Part shown: piece after piece, positions 1-14,356 of the stretch
Layout: each line of letters opens with the position of its first letter
Position numbering within the stretch: the stretch's first letter is position 1
Assembly (NCBI RefSeq): GCF_964340395.1
Contig: NC_135553.1
Coordinates: forward strand, 6,347,501 to 6,411,500
Direction of reading: 5' to 3'
Length of the DNA stretch: 64,000 nt
From: Glandiceps talaboti
Taxonomy: Eukaryota > Hemichordata > Enteropneusta > Spengelidae
Notes under the pieces: model-generated
Databases searched by the model: none
Told to the model about the DNA's origin: nothing
The model's input: the letters and a program-made list of their open reading frames with translations, nothing else
Translations under genes and position numbers: made by a program

Positions 1-40
1 GTAGTGAACTTGGCGCCATTTAATTTCTTTATTGACTTCC

Positions 41-100
41 TACTACTACTGTTGTTGTTGTTTGTTTGTTTGTTTGTTTGTTTGGTTGTTTATTTATTTT
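41..100. repeat. ACT/GTT and TTTG microsatellite
   Basis: Short runs of ACT, then GTT, then TTTG repeats, fading into TATTT. The rest of the first 437 bases shows no gene or other structure. Confidence 0.9.
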
Positions 101-437
101 TGTTCTGTGTACATGTGAGCACTCTGTACCTACTATAGGAACAAGGCTCCCACTCACACAACAAAAAAGAACGTAGGAAACAGAGGTAGATAAATAAATC
201 GCGCCAACTGCACTTTTACATGTTCCTCCCAACACAGGAGACAAATCATGTGAACGCTTTATTAGCTTCGTAATCGACTCTTTATATAAGTGACCAGACT
301 ATCGTCTCGGTCGTATGGATCATTGAACACATCTTTACAGTCGTTTACTACCGAAGCAGAAGGAAGTGAGTGCTTATTTCGTACATGACACTCTTCTGAA
401 CTTATATATTGCCATCGATTATTACTACTATATAGAA

Positions 438-483
438 TGCAAACTAGCTGATTAGGTATGCAAATTAGCTGATTAGGTATGCA
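438..483. repeat. 21-bp tandem duplication
   Basis: Two copies of a 21-bp unit beginning TGCAAA and containing TAGCTGATTAGGTA, differing by one base. The following GCAAGTCGATGTTCT recurs exactly near 13067. Confidence 0.85.
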
Positions 484-757
484 AGGCAAGTCGATGTTCT
501 GCAGAACAGCATAAGATAATACTCATGCACTTCGTTTTAGTTGAGGTGTCTTTATGTTCCACTGCACGAGGAATGTATAAATAGTTGTCTAAAACAGTGA
601 ACGTTTTTGAATCAATACTACCGGGTTTATACATGGCCTAAATATCGGTGAATACGGATAATATATACACATAATCTATTATTAGGTCCACACTATCAAT
701 TTCCCATCCAATTGCTAATCCAAAGATAGAAAAAGACATCTCCAAATAACAAAACCT

Positions 758-803
758 ACCCTCCCCCCCCCCATCCCATCCCCCCCCCCCCACACACACA
801 CAC
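758..803. repeat. Poly-C / CA microsatellite
   Basis: Runs of C interrupted by two ATCCC blocks, then a short CA run. Confidence 0.9.
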
Positions 804-3310
804 GAAAAACGTTACATTCAATATTGGTGTCTGGAACTAAAACAATTCAAGTTAATTCACATATCAAGAAGTGTGGGAAATACAAACAGTAAACTTAGCA
901 ATGCAACTGAGATCCTTGTTTGTAATTTTAAAGCAGTCAATTGAATGTAATATTTTTGGAAAGGATTGTATCCACGAATGTACGAAATATTAAGTAATAA
1001 GCCACATAAAAAGTATTAAACACAAATTCTTACACGTCATAAATACAGGCAACTATCGAAAGACATAGATATACACATGTCGAGTGAGGGTGAAGAGAGC
1101 GAAACGGTGAATTTGCAGAAGAGAGAGCAGTAACGATAGGAAAATATGGACATAAAATGAAACCGTGCATGAGACATGCATGATCCTCGAGATATATACA
1201 ATTTATATCAACCGGATAAGGTCATTTGGCGAATAATGAGCTTAGCTTTGAAAAACATATAATATTGATTTTGTTGGATTCAAACAATCCCTAAGGATGC
1301 AATAATTGGTGTCAGTGCATACATGATCTGCATGAAACCCATTTCTTGTAGAATTGTGTTGTGGCTGAGGATAAAATTCGCCCTCAAGGAACAATTTCAA
1401 CGAAAGTTTGGGTTCACCTTCTTGTTTTCAAGGATGTCGTCAATCTTGTATTTTCTCGTAAAGTTAACACAATATTCAGCGGCCATATTGGATTCTAAAA
1501 TGGCTTAAGTTACGAAAATTGTGCGGTGAGCCCAATTTCTTTTCTTGATTTTAACCACGAAATGGTTTTGATTTTCTTGAACACAGCAAACCTTTAAGTT
1601 TTTCTTTCTAAATCGCATACTACGTTTTTCAAAAGATGGTTAGAAGCTCAAACCACAAAAAGATTTTTTTTTTGTGATCTGAGTTTTAAGTAAGCCTCAT
1701 AGTTTAGACTGGGTTTGTTTGTTGAAAGCCAGTGAATAGAGGTTGAAGTTAGACTCAGTAAATGTATCACTACTATCAAGAACGTCATTTTTGACAACTT
1801 CCTTGTTACTGCGCATGTCAAGTACTGCTTAGTTTAGAAAGTTTAGATAAAAAAGCGTGGGATTCGTTCATCATGTTCCTCTCATTTAAATAAAGGTTAT
1901 TGAGTTATTGGTGTGCTTACATTTTTTGAATTAGGAATCATTTCAACATTCTGTCCTGTTTGTAATTTTACGCGCGTTCCTGACAAGACAAAATTAAGTT
2001 TTCATACACGTCACGCAATTTTCTTTACACTTAGGAGCGAGATCAATAGTTCGATGTAGGATTGAAAAAACCCAAATTCTTTTACGGGGGCGGGGGTTGA
2101 GCCATTTTATTTCTCATCCTACACAATCGATTTTACTTTTAATGGATCTGTTTATACTCCTAAATGCAAATATCTCTAAAGTAAAAAATGTCGTCAAATT
2201 GAGAATAAAAGAATTTTCGCTATAGTAAATGCATGGCACTAAAATAAAGTGAAGTGTCAACAAAAGAGTGTGTTTTTTCTTAACATACCGGCTTTGTATT
2301 CATAGCACTACATACTGCTACATACTGATTTGAAACTGATTGTGCAGTCCGAAACATTTTAAATTTTGCCTAATATACTAGTAGTTAGAATGGGGAGGGG
2401 GTGGGGGTCTGAAGCCTAACTAAAAGAATTTAGTTTTTTATCCTACATTGAACTATTGATCTCGCCCCTTTGCTTTTATCATTTCCAACACTCTCATTTC
2501 GTGTATCAATTGTATATATCTATGGTCGTTGATCTCAATGTATGCAGTAGGATATATCTGTCAGCTTTGTATAAGAGATCTTCAGCACGTGATTCTCATT
2601 CTACCATACATAAAACAACATTTGAAATCAAACGCATTTATGTATGTATTATATATAAAATCGTCGCTTCAACTTATAATTCATACATAAACCACTCTGA
2701 CGCCAACTTCCCTATATATATTTAATGCAGTCAACGTAGGAACAGGGGATTTTGTGTCATTTTCACTAAGTGAAAATCAAAAGCCCTCAAAAAATAGTAT
2801 TATATTAACGCCCAGGGGTGTCTTGAAGTAAGTATAGTTCCTTTGATAGCCATATACTTGCTAATCGGGGCCATGGCGCTGAAAAATAACCCCCCTTAAC
2901 TCATATGCCATATATGACATGGGGGAGAAACAAGAGTACATAGTCCTCACCGAGGTAAACTGAGTAGGTTTTTATATATTTTGACATTAATTCTATGCAA
3001 TGAGCTAGCCCATCGGATCTGACATGTTCAAATAATGCTCCGACATGTTCAGGTAATAAATTATAGCTGACAAACTTGTCGATCGAATCTGTTTTAACAC
3101 GTACGCGATTACGCAGTGTTAGGGATCTATTCTGGTGGAGGTTTTTCACAATTTATAAATCCAATCCGCATACTGATTTGATAACTACCTAAGTTCACCT
3201 TGTAACACAGAATGATTAACTCTGTCGTAGGAAAAACAAAAGAGTGTGGGCAAATTCGCAGTCATGACTAAGGCCTCTTGCTTATTCTCGAGTTGTCAAT
3301 CCGTTTGTAA

Positions 3311-3314
<4 letters not shown>
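804..3314. other. Non-coding AT-rich stretch, nothing recognised
   Basis: Only short, low-complexity frames are present (for example 89 codons at 2456-2725 and 82 codons on the minus strand at 2901-3149), none resembling a known protein. I see no convincing repeat structure. Confidence 0.5.

Positions 3315-3384
<70 letters not shown>
3315..3384. repeat. (AT)n microsatellite
   Basis: About 70 bp of uninterrupted AT dinucleotide, directly beside a partial copy of the 38-kb TIR element. Confidence 0.97.
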
Positions 3385-3389
<5 letters not shown>

Positions 3390-3392
3390 ATT

Positions 3393-3520
3393 ACGTACAA
3401 TAACAAACTTTGTACACATTTATAAATAATTTGCTATTTATTGAATTACAAACAAGGACTTGACATGTATTGTTCACATTGATTTTTTAAGTAGGACGCC
3501 ATGATAAAATTGTTTTATAA
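3393..3520 (+). mobile_element. Partial copy of the 38-kb TIR element
   Basis: This segment matches 38175-38311. Shared blocks include TTACAAACAAGGACTTG, TTTTTNAAGTAGGA and GCCATGATNAAAT. The left half is missing or replaced by the adjoining (AT)n tract, so this is a truncated non-autonomous element. No transposase is present. Confidence 0.7.
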
Positions 3521-3691
3521 ATTAAAAATCTAATATAGATACTCAATTCTTATTCACATGGCCACTTCAGAGAATACTTTCAAAGCTCGTGGACAGGAAG
3601 ATAATAATGTATCAAAAGCTGAAATCAGCAACGAAATAAACGACATGTAGCCATGCTCAACTCTCATCAGAGATGCATCAATAGTGTATTT

Positions 3692-6339
<2,648 letters not shown>

Positions 6340-6913
6340 TATATGCAGAAAATAGCTTGATATCGATAATTGGTCAAAAGTTCTAATGGGGATAGACACT
6401 TGGATGGAGTCTCTATTATATTAAAGTCTTATGAGTTATGCAGTAAATCATACCTGTTCACTTCAAATATGGCCATCATTAGTACAAAAGTTAAGTGAGC
6501 AACAAAAATAATGCATGCGTATATTTCTCTTGTTCTGTATTACCTTTAGATATCATTTAGAAAGAAATTGGCCAGACGTAAATGTTACGGACCATCTGCG
6601 ATGTGCAAGAAATAGCTTGAATTGATAATTGTCCCTAAAGGTCAAGGTCAATATAAAAGGTCACTTTATTACAAGAAGTTTTTCATGTGATTATATGGGT
6701 TAGACACTTCAATGGTATCTCTTTGAGTGAAGTTTTTCAATTATGCGAAAATATTGGTTTTAACTACAAATATGGCCACCATTCGGTCAAATTTGCATAT
6801 GTCGTGAAACAAAGTGACGTGCTTGAAATAAATCGGATAGTACGGTATGTTTGAGAAAAGACGTATTACAGACGGACGTACGCATAGACAGACGGACAGA
6901 CAGACGGACGGAG
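6340..6913 (+). repeat. Diverged tandem unit with GACGGACA tail
   Basis: Two diverged copies of a unit of about 255 bp. The shared order is AATAGCTTGA, GATAATTG, a GACACTT block, AATTATGC/GAGTTATGC, then CAAATATGGCCA. They start near 6350 and 6608. The 3' end runs into a degenerate GACGGACA tail (6868-6913). Its AAATCGG segment resembles the 60.7-kb copy in the opposite orientation. Confidence 0.65.
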
Positions 6914-6954
6914 CCTATTGTAAAAGTGCACCTCCAGAGGACTAAAAACTGTTA

Positions 6955-7110
6955 GCCATCTTTATAGTTAAGGTTTTAGTTTCTGTCACGGTTACAGTTG
7001 AGTTAGTTTTGCAGTTACAGTTCCTGTTACCTCTGCAGATATAGTCTCAGTTACAATTAAAGTTACATATGTGGATATGGCTGCAGTTAAAGTGACTGTT
7101 TCGTGATTGT
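6955..7110. repeat. Degenerate GTTACAGTT repeat
   Basis: GTTACAGTT-like words recur at irregular 6-18-bp spacing. Similar words continue on the far side of the compound microsatellite (7640-7710), suggesting an old array split by the newer one. Confidence 0.5.
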
Positions 7111-7231
7111 TGTCTTTAGTTCATTTTCCTTTCAAGGCGTTTTTAACAGAACTGTACCTCAGTGAACTGAAGTTCAGTTGTGTGCTAGGTATGGTGAAAT
7201 GTCTGTGTGTACGGAGGTGTGTGTTGGGGCA

Positions 7232-7621
<390 letters not shown>

Positions 7622-7710
7622 ATGACAGGCACGTTTACCATTACTTTCACAGTTGTCCTTACCATTACGCTTACTTCCTAGTTCCAGTTACAATTACAGT
7701 AACAAAGTTG

Positions 7711-8224
7711 TCATCTATACAGGAACAGCTGTATCTATAGTGATATATACAGTACAGATACCTATTTTTCTGTGTGTGTAACAATTAGCACAACTAACAT
7801 CTATAAATACAACTGACATGCTATAGGATTTTGTCATTTAACGTTTATATTTACACTTATCAATATTTTACTGCACTGAGTGTTCTTCATCTCCCGCCAG
7901 AAAATCTCCAAGCAATTAAATTTATAGATCACGTGTCTCTTACATCCCATGAGAATATATTAATCATATATGATGTAGATCTTAAGAGATAAATATTAAG
8001 ATTATCGGATGGATACTATAGCATTGTATCGGATTAATGTAAGGGGTCGCTTTAATCATGTGTTGATGACTGTGTAGGACTCGGTAGCTGAAGATTTCAT
8101 ATCACATCTAATACACTGCATACATTGTAGATACGGAAGTATTCCTCGTGAAGAGTTTGTGAAGACACTAAAATGACGAAATTACTCGTGTGTGTGTAAA
8201 ATGGTGCATATATATGTGTCTTTT

Positions 8225-8225
<1 letters not shown>
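7711..8225. other. Non-coding stretch, nothing recognised
   Basis: AT-rich sequence without credible frames or clear repeats. Confidence 0.5.
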
Positions 8226-8293
<68 letters not shown>

Positions 8294-8302
8294 GTCTGTC
8301 TG

Positions 8303-8340
<38 letters not shown>

Positions 8341-8345
8341 CCTGT
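8226..8345. repeat. (CTGT)n microsatellite
   Basis: About 30 CTGT units with a few CTGTGT and TTTG interruptions at the right end. Confidence 0.97.
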
Positions 8346-9404
8346 ATGTGTTTGTATATTGGTATATGTGTGTTAAATAATTTTTTAAATAATTAGTATT
8401 ATTTGTATACATATTTGTTGATTGACCAATGAAAAACCCGTGTGTTCTAGATTAAGTGTGAATCACTTAAATGTTAACAGCATGCAATGAAATTTGACAA
8501 GAGTTCAGATTTTCTCATTCGTAAGTGTTGGAATCTTTTGCTTCTGACAGGCGTCTTTGATTCAAGGATGTACTACTAACCCTAACCAAGTACGTGTGTG
8601 TGTTACCTTTCAGTGGCATGTTTATAAGTAAAATGTGTGCATGTGCCAGAAGTCTGGTTGTTTGTCATCTTGGTAACACTGAGTGCCAATTCAGTCACCA
8701 TTAACTTTGAATTGATGGTGTATGGTGATGAAGTGACGCACTCAGCTCATTTTGCAACGCTTGATAGTCCTAATTTGTCGTGCTAAAAATCACAGTTAGT
8801 GGAAAGTGTAAGTCTAATAAAAAAATCTACTAGGAGTGCCATTAGCCGTATCCAGTCAGTTTTGCAGTAGATATATACAGTCGACCAGGTATTGATAACA
8901 TCACAAGTACTTGTCTGTCCTCCATTTTATGTTATTACTACCAATACAGCATGTCTCCAGTAAGTCTCATGTTTGTCAAAATCACACCTTAAGTGTTCTC
9001 ATTTCATTTGCAACAATAAATCTAGCACATCCCGCGTGGGGACACATTTTTACCGAGGTCAATAAAAGATGCTGATTAAACCAACATCGCGGCGACCATG
9101 ACACAGTTTCACCGCAAAAAAATGTTTATTTCTCATGTCAAAAGATTTAGAGACAATATTGTAGATGACTACGCTTTGTGAAATAAAAAAAGAAGATATT
9201 CAACACAAAATTGCGATGTGTGAATTGAATGCACTCAAAGTATTCAAAGTAAACGTAAACCTTAGATTTGCGTGATAATCTCACTTCGATACATATACAG
9301 AAAATACGTTTAATAAGGATCTGTCGTTGAATCTTTCGCAAATCTGACAACAAATCTGATATTACTGTGGAAAGCCAGCTTTCCGCTAACAAAGACCAGA
9401 GTTG
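8346..9404. other. Non-coding stretch, nothing recognised
   Basis: No frame over 81 codons and no domain recognised. Confidence 0.5.
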
Positions 9405-9460
9405 TTATAAGTGGTAGATTATACAAGTGGGTGATAGCTGTCTTGGTTATGTAGATACAA
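9405..9460 (-). mobile_element. Fragment of the 50/51-kb TIR element family
   Basis: GTGGTAGATTATAC followed by AAGTGGGTGATAGCTGT matches the reverse complement of 51352-51393 apart from a small gap. It is a relic of the element intact at 51175-51432. Confidence 0.6.
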
Positions 9461-10377
9461 TCTCCCTGATATCAAGGGAATTTCAACATCGGACGTCACT
9501 GATATAAAATGTAAACTTGAAGATCATGGAAGTCCATAAAAATCAACGCTGGAGAAATTCTCTATCAGAAACGCCACCATACTGTGAGTGTAATTACACC
9601 AACATCCTGTAAAAGTGTGTGTATCAATATATTGCAACAATAGTTTTAATTCGCTGTTAGACATCATTAGCTGGTCGTACTTTCTAGCCCGCTTATCAAC
9701 AGTTTGTCTTCAGAATAGTTTAAAAGTTGGTAATTACGATTTGAAACTGTTTGCCCAATAGTCCGACTAAGTGCAGTCACATCAACCATGACTAGTCAGA
9801 CTATAATTATTGAAATGAGCCATTATGTGAATTTACACCCGTTATTGCAATGATCATAGCTATTAACATTAAAATGATCAGCCATCTGCAAATTTAACAT
9901 ACGGGTGTTTCATAACAAAATGCCCATACATTCGGCGTTAACAAAATTGTATGGTTCTGATTACTTTCAATTTTAAAATAGATGGGGTAGGTAGACTTTA
10001 TTTTATTTTATTTTTTTCATGTGTGAGTGTCTAGTTCAGGTTTTCCATTGTTTTCAAAATGGTCTCTGTGTTGTTTATTTCTTCATATCACTGAGATATA
10101 CAGCCATTACAGATTGGAAGAATAATTTTATATTGTCTTTTTAAGTTGATGTCAGTATTCACACCCACTATTTCTTGCGAGACAGCACGATTTTCGCGAT
10201 TTTATTATTATTTTTCTCGAATGCGTAAAAATGTTTAGGGTTGGCGTGAAAAACAAGGTGGGGTCAGGTAACCGGAAGCAAACAACTTTTTTTATTTGGC
10301 CTTATCATAGACCTGTCAATGTTGTATTGAGAGTTATTTAAAGGCATAAATGCGACACCAGATGTGGTTTGTTCTAG
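9461..10377. other. Non-coding stretch, nothing recognised
   Basis: AT-rich; no supported feature. Confidence 0.5.
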
Positions 10378-10379
10378 TA

Positions 10380-10702
10380 CAGGTTACCTCTGTTTGATAC
10401 ATTCACACAGAACCTAGTAAGTAACTGCACATTTTACACTTCAAGATAGCAAGATAACAATTTCTTGCTACATTTGAATGAAGTAAACCATTTCAAGTTA
10501 TTGCAACTGGACACATAGCACGCGAACGACAATGTTTTGATGAGTGCATTTGATGTTTGTGCATGACTGGTATATTAGTATGTTCATGTAGACAAAATGT
10601 AGCAAGAAACTGTATTCATTCAATCTTGCTATCTAAAATGTAACATGTGCAATTTCTTATTGGTTTCTTCATTGTTAGACAGAGCCATTGAACAGTAACC
10701 TG
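10380..10702. mobile_element. Mariner-like MITE with long TIRs and TA duplication
   Basis: A 323-bp element starts CAGGTTAC and ends GTAACCTG, flanked on both sides by TA (10378-10379 and 10703-10704). The arms pair imperfectly over about 110 bp, including GATAGCAAGAT and TTTCTTGCTACATTT on the left and their complements on the right. No coding sequence lies inside, so it would depend on a Tc1/mariner-type transposase from elsewhere. The TA target duplication and CAGG terminus support that class; the family name is unknown. Confidence 0.8.
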
Positions 10703-11129
10703 TAATGGGCTGTATGTGTTTACGATGAAATAGTTTGAAGTTGATCCCTATCCCTTTAAAATGACGACAAGACCAAGATAAATGACAGAGCGTCATTAAC
10801 CTATAGGATAACTCTACTGTACGTTTTCCTGAACTTATCCAAAAGTTTAATCAAAACCATATCCTGCAGACAAACTATATGAACTCAGGATGCACTCACA
10901 GTGTGTGTATGTGAAAGACTTGCCACTGCGTCTCGGGATTCACCACTATGAAACATGAAATATTGTTAAATGACACTGCCGTTGAGGAATGATAATCAAG
11001 ATTAAGAAAGATCAGGAACATCTGCACATCCGTAGCATACAGGATTACTGAAAGACAGTTAAAAATAAGGAGCGGAAGATAGTGTGGCATGGCCTGCCTA
11101 GTCGTCTAGGGGAATTACAAAGAATGATG

Positions 11130-11490
11130 TGTTAGACGCCTAAGACGGTGACAAGACCCAAGGGGAAGGACGCAGCTTGGACATCGTTAGACAATGGCAT
11201 GGCCCGTGGGGAAGGAGGCAGAAGATACTGTTAGACAATGGCATGGCCCAAGGGGAAGGAGGCAGGCTGGACGGAAGATAATGTTAGAACGGTGACAACA
11301 CCCATCATGGGAAGGATGCAGCCTGGACGAAAGATAGTGTTAGACACCGTGACAACACACAGGGGAACGACGCACCCTAGGCCATGGACGAAACATATGA
11401 TATAGACGGTGACTAGACCCAGGGCAAGGATGCAGCTAGGACTGAAGATAATGTTAGACGGTGACACGGCCGGGGGTCGAGAGGACGCAA
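11130..11490. repeat. GC-rich degenerate minisatellite, about 60-bp unit
   Basis: Six to seven diverged copies share the order GTTAGAC, GGTGACA or GGCATGGC, CCCA-GGGGAAGGA, GCAG, TGGAC, GAAGATA. It is more GC-rich than its surroundings. The 103-codon minus-strand frame (11231-11542) is a reading of the repeat and I do not treat it as a gene. Confidence 0.75.
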
Positions 11491-11900
11491 CCTTCTCAAC
11501 TGGGGAATAATACTTAAACGTCAAATCAGAGGCAAAACGCAACTGAGAATTGTGCCGTGTCTTTTAATAGGTATAACAAAGTCATGTTGTAGAGTATGTA
11601 TTGTCTCGAAATCTAATGACATTAAGCCATCAGTATGATTCTAGCTTATGAAAATATGTCAGGGATAGAGATGGAGTGACCCGAAACCATAAGACAGCTT
11701 TACTGCAAGTTACTACAAGTAAAATGAACATTTCATACTAGATTACACTTCTGAATCCCCACTCCCTCAATCCGATGAAGGAATGAAATCATGAATGTAT
11801 TTTTGGATTCTTAAAAGTTTGCTTTATTTTGTTCATTATACGTCCATTATTTGTAATTGGTAATAAATTTGCTGGAAATAAGTTTCATCTGCAGCCCCAT

Positions 11901-12093
<193 letters not shown>

Positions 12094-12486
12094 CAAGCCA
12101 ATGTTTAAACTTGAATATCTGTTACATCTTACTTGCTTGCCAACGTGTATTACAGGTTGTTTTCGTGGTCAGGTGTGAGTGTTCACAGAAACAGACCACT
12201 TTGAATCTTTATCAACCATGTTGAAGAGCTTATATAAGTTGTGAAAGCTGCGAATCTTAATGGGTTTTATCACTTGTGTTAAAACTACGGCGAGTGCTGT
12301 TTTGCCACTAGATGGGTTATCTATGTCAGTCACCATGGCTGAGTGAAGGGACGTTCGAAAATTGTAGCGGATAGGTATAGAAACTCTTTTGCTACTAATA
12401 TCTATCAGTTTAACCAATACTATATAACGATAAGTGTTCATTTTACAGCAGTTTTTTTTCTCCTACCAAACTCATTTGTTTGCATG

Positions 12487-12529
12487 TTGTTTGTTTGTTT
12501 GTTTGTTTGTTTGTTTGTTTGTTTGTTTT
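12487..12529. repeat. (TTTG)n microsatellite
   Basis: About ten TTTG units. Confidence 0.95.
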
Positions 12530-14272
12530 GTGTCTTCGCTTGTATCACAATACATACATGGATGTACATGCGAAATAGAACCTTCTTTTCCTTAGATTAC
12601 AAAGGAAGTGAATCGAGCTGCAATAAAGAGAATGTGCTGAATAGTACATGTAGTAGTTTAGGAGATAATCAAAGTTGATACGAACCTTGTGCCTAGCTAA
12701 ACATTCCCACAACTACAAATTTACTCTGAAAGATCCAGTCATTTACCTACACTGTGCCTACCTATGTAAGAGCTCCCGAACACCTGAATGATGTCTGTCA
12801 TTATAAGCAGATACATCGAGGGGACAAAATGTATGCCCACTGATGTCAAACATATGTAAAACAGCCTGTGATCTAATCTAAATCTGTATGATGGTTATTA
12901 ATGGCTACTGTTGCCATGACAACGTTGTCACATCATAGCATGTGGTTGCATAACTACAATTGGCCTTTCCAGAAAGAAAACCGGAAGTGGTGATAGTATC
13001 CTCTCCCGTTGTGGGGGATAACATACACAATTGCAAATTCTACAATACGAAATGCTGTATATCCCTTGCAAGTCGATGTTCTAGTAAATGTTTGGAAATG
13101 CAGGTCCACCCATTAATAGTACTCTACATTGAATAGCCGTGGTTTGGATTATAATATAAACCATCTATGGTCTCCCTGTGGAAATCGTCGCAACATATAA
13201 CAATAAGATAATACCTGTGACACCGGTTTCGATTGTTGATTTTTACTCACCACTCTGTATGAATATTTGATAGGAGGCTCATATCAACCATGTCTATTTC
13301 TAAAACCATTTCCTACAACAAGGTTGTGTTCATTCACTTTTTGTAGCTCGGTCAATTTTCACTGTAGAAGTTTATTCACGTTAACATATATGTCATAATA
13401 ATCGGGCATATCTCTTGAGATTATCTACTTCATTAACTCTAGATGACTTTTTATTATCATGGTTGGTCAAGGTAAAGTTCCTGTCAATTGTCGATGTCGA
13501 GTTCGAAGAATAATTATTTAAATCCATGCAGTTCTGGATGACATCTACATCGTCAATGGTAAGAAAAGTTTTTTTGATAGCAATGACAAAATAATAAGCG
13601 TGGTAAAGGTCAAGAGTAAGGATCGCTTTATGGAAAAAATCGCAGGCTTGTGATAACTCCAATGCAATCTATATTCTGCTTAAATTGCTAATGCGTTACA
13701 ACATCTTGCAAGTGGTTATAGTAGGCGTACACCCGGGGACAATGAATTATTTAATGAATATGGTCTAGATGTCCACAGGTGGTGAGATGGACTCAGAATA
13801 ACATTTTGTGTTTAAACTTGTCCGTACCGTGTATAGTCCTGCTTGCATACGGAGTAATCGAGTAATCGGGACTTCATTCTGACAATTGTCCTTCCACTCT
13901 CGGTGTTTAGGGTTGTGTCAGTATAGACTTGTGCACCGTCTGCAAGCAGTACTAGTCCTTGTACAAATCGCTTGTGTTGACTTTGTATTTTTTTTTTGCA
14001 AACTAGCCTGAACGTAAGCTTATATATGTACACTATGATGTGTATGTTAGCAAGGGTAAATGGCCTTCTGTTTGCATGAGGTGTAGCGGTGGTAATTATA
14101 TTAACAGAAACCAGTGAATCCGAATCGGAACCATCTTAATGGCTCGATCGGCAAAGAGCACATTTAATTGAACCCTGCATTTTATTGTCTGCATCGACAA
14201 AAATTAAGCATAAATTGTTACATTTTAACCGTTTTACGGGGTATGGATAATACATAATGGTAACTTAGCGAA
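12530..14272. other. Non-coding stretch, nothing recognised
   Basis: Several frames of 60-90 codons, none with recognisable similarity. Confidence 0.5.
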
Positions 14273-14356
14273 GAAAATGTAGCAATGTTGGTTAAGTTGT
14301 TGTCACGCAAGACGATACAATGTAGCAGTGTTAGTAAGACTTTTATCTAGCCAGAC
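14273..14356 (-). mobile_element. Partial fold-back element arm (two units)
   Basis: Two units of the form AAATGTAGCAATGTTNGTAAG...GCCAGAC in the right-arm orientation of the complete copies at 17507, 20312 and 46146. The partner arm is absent. Confidence 0.65.

Noticed and set aside
11229-11542. 103-codon minus frame in the GC-rich minisatellite
   Set aside because: Follows the degenerate repeat and has no recognisable domain.
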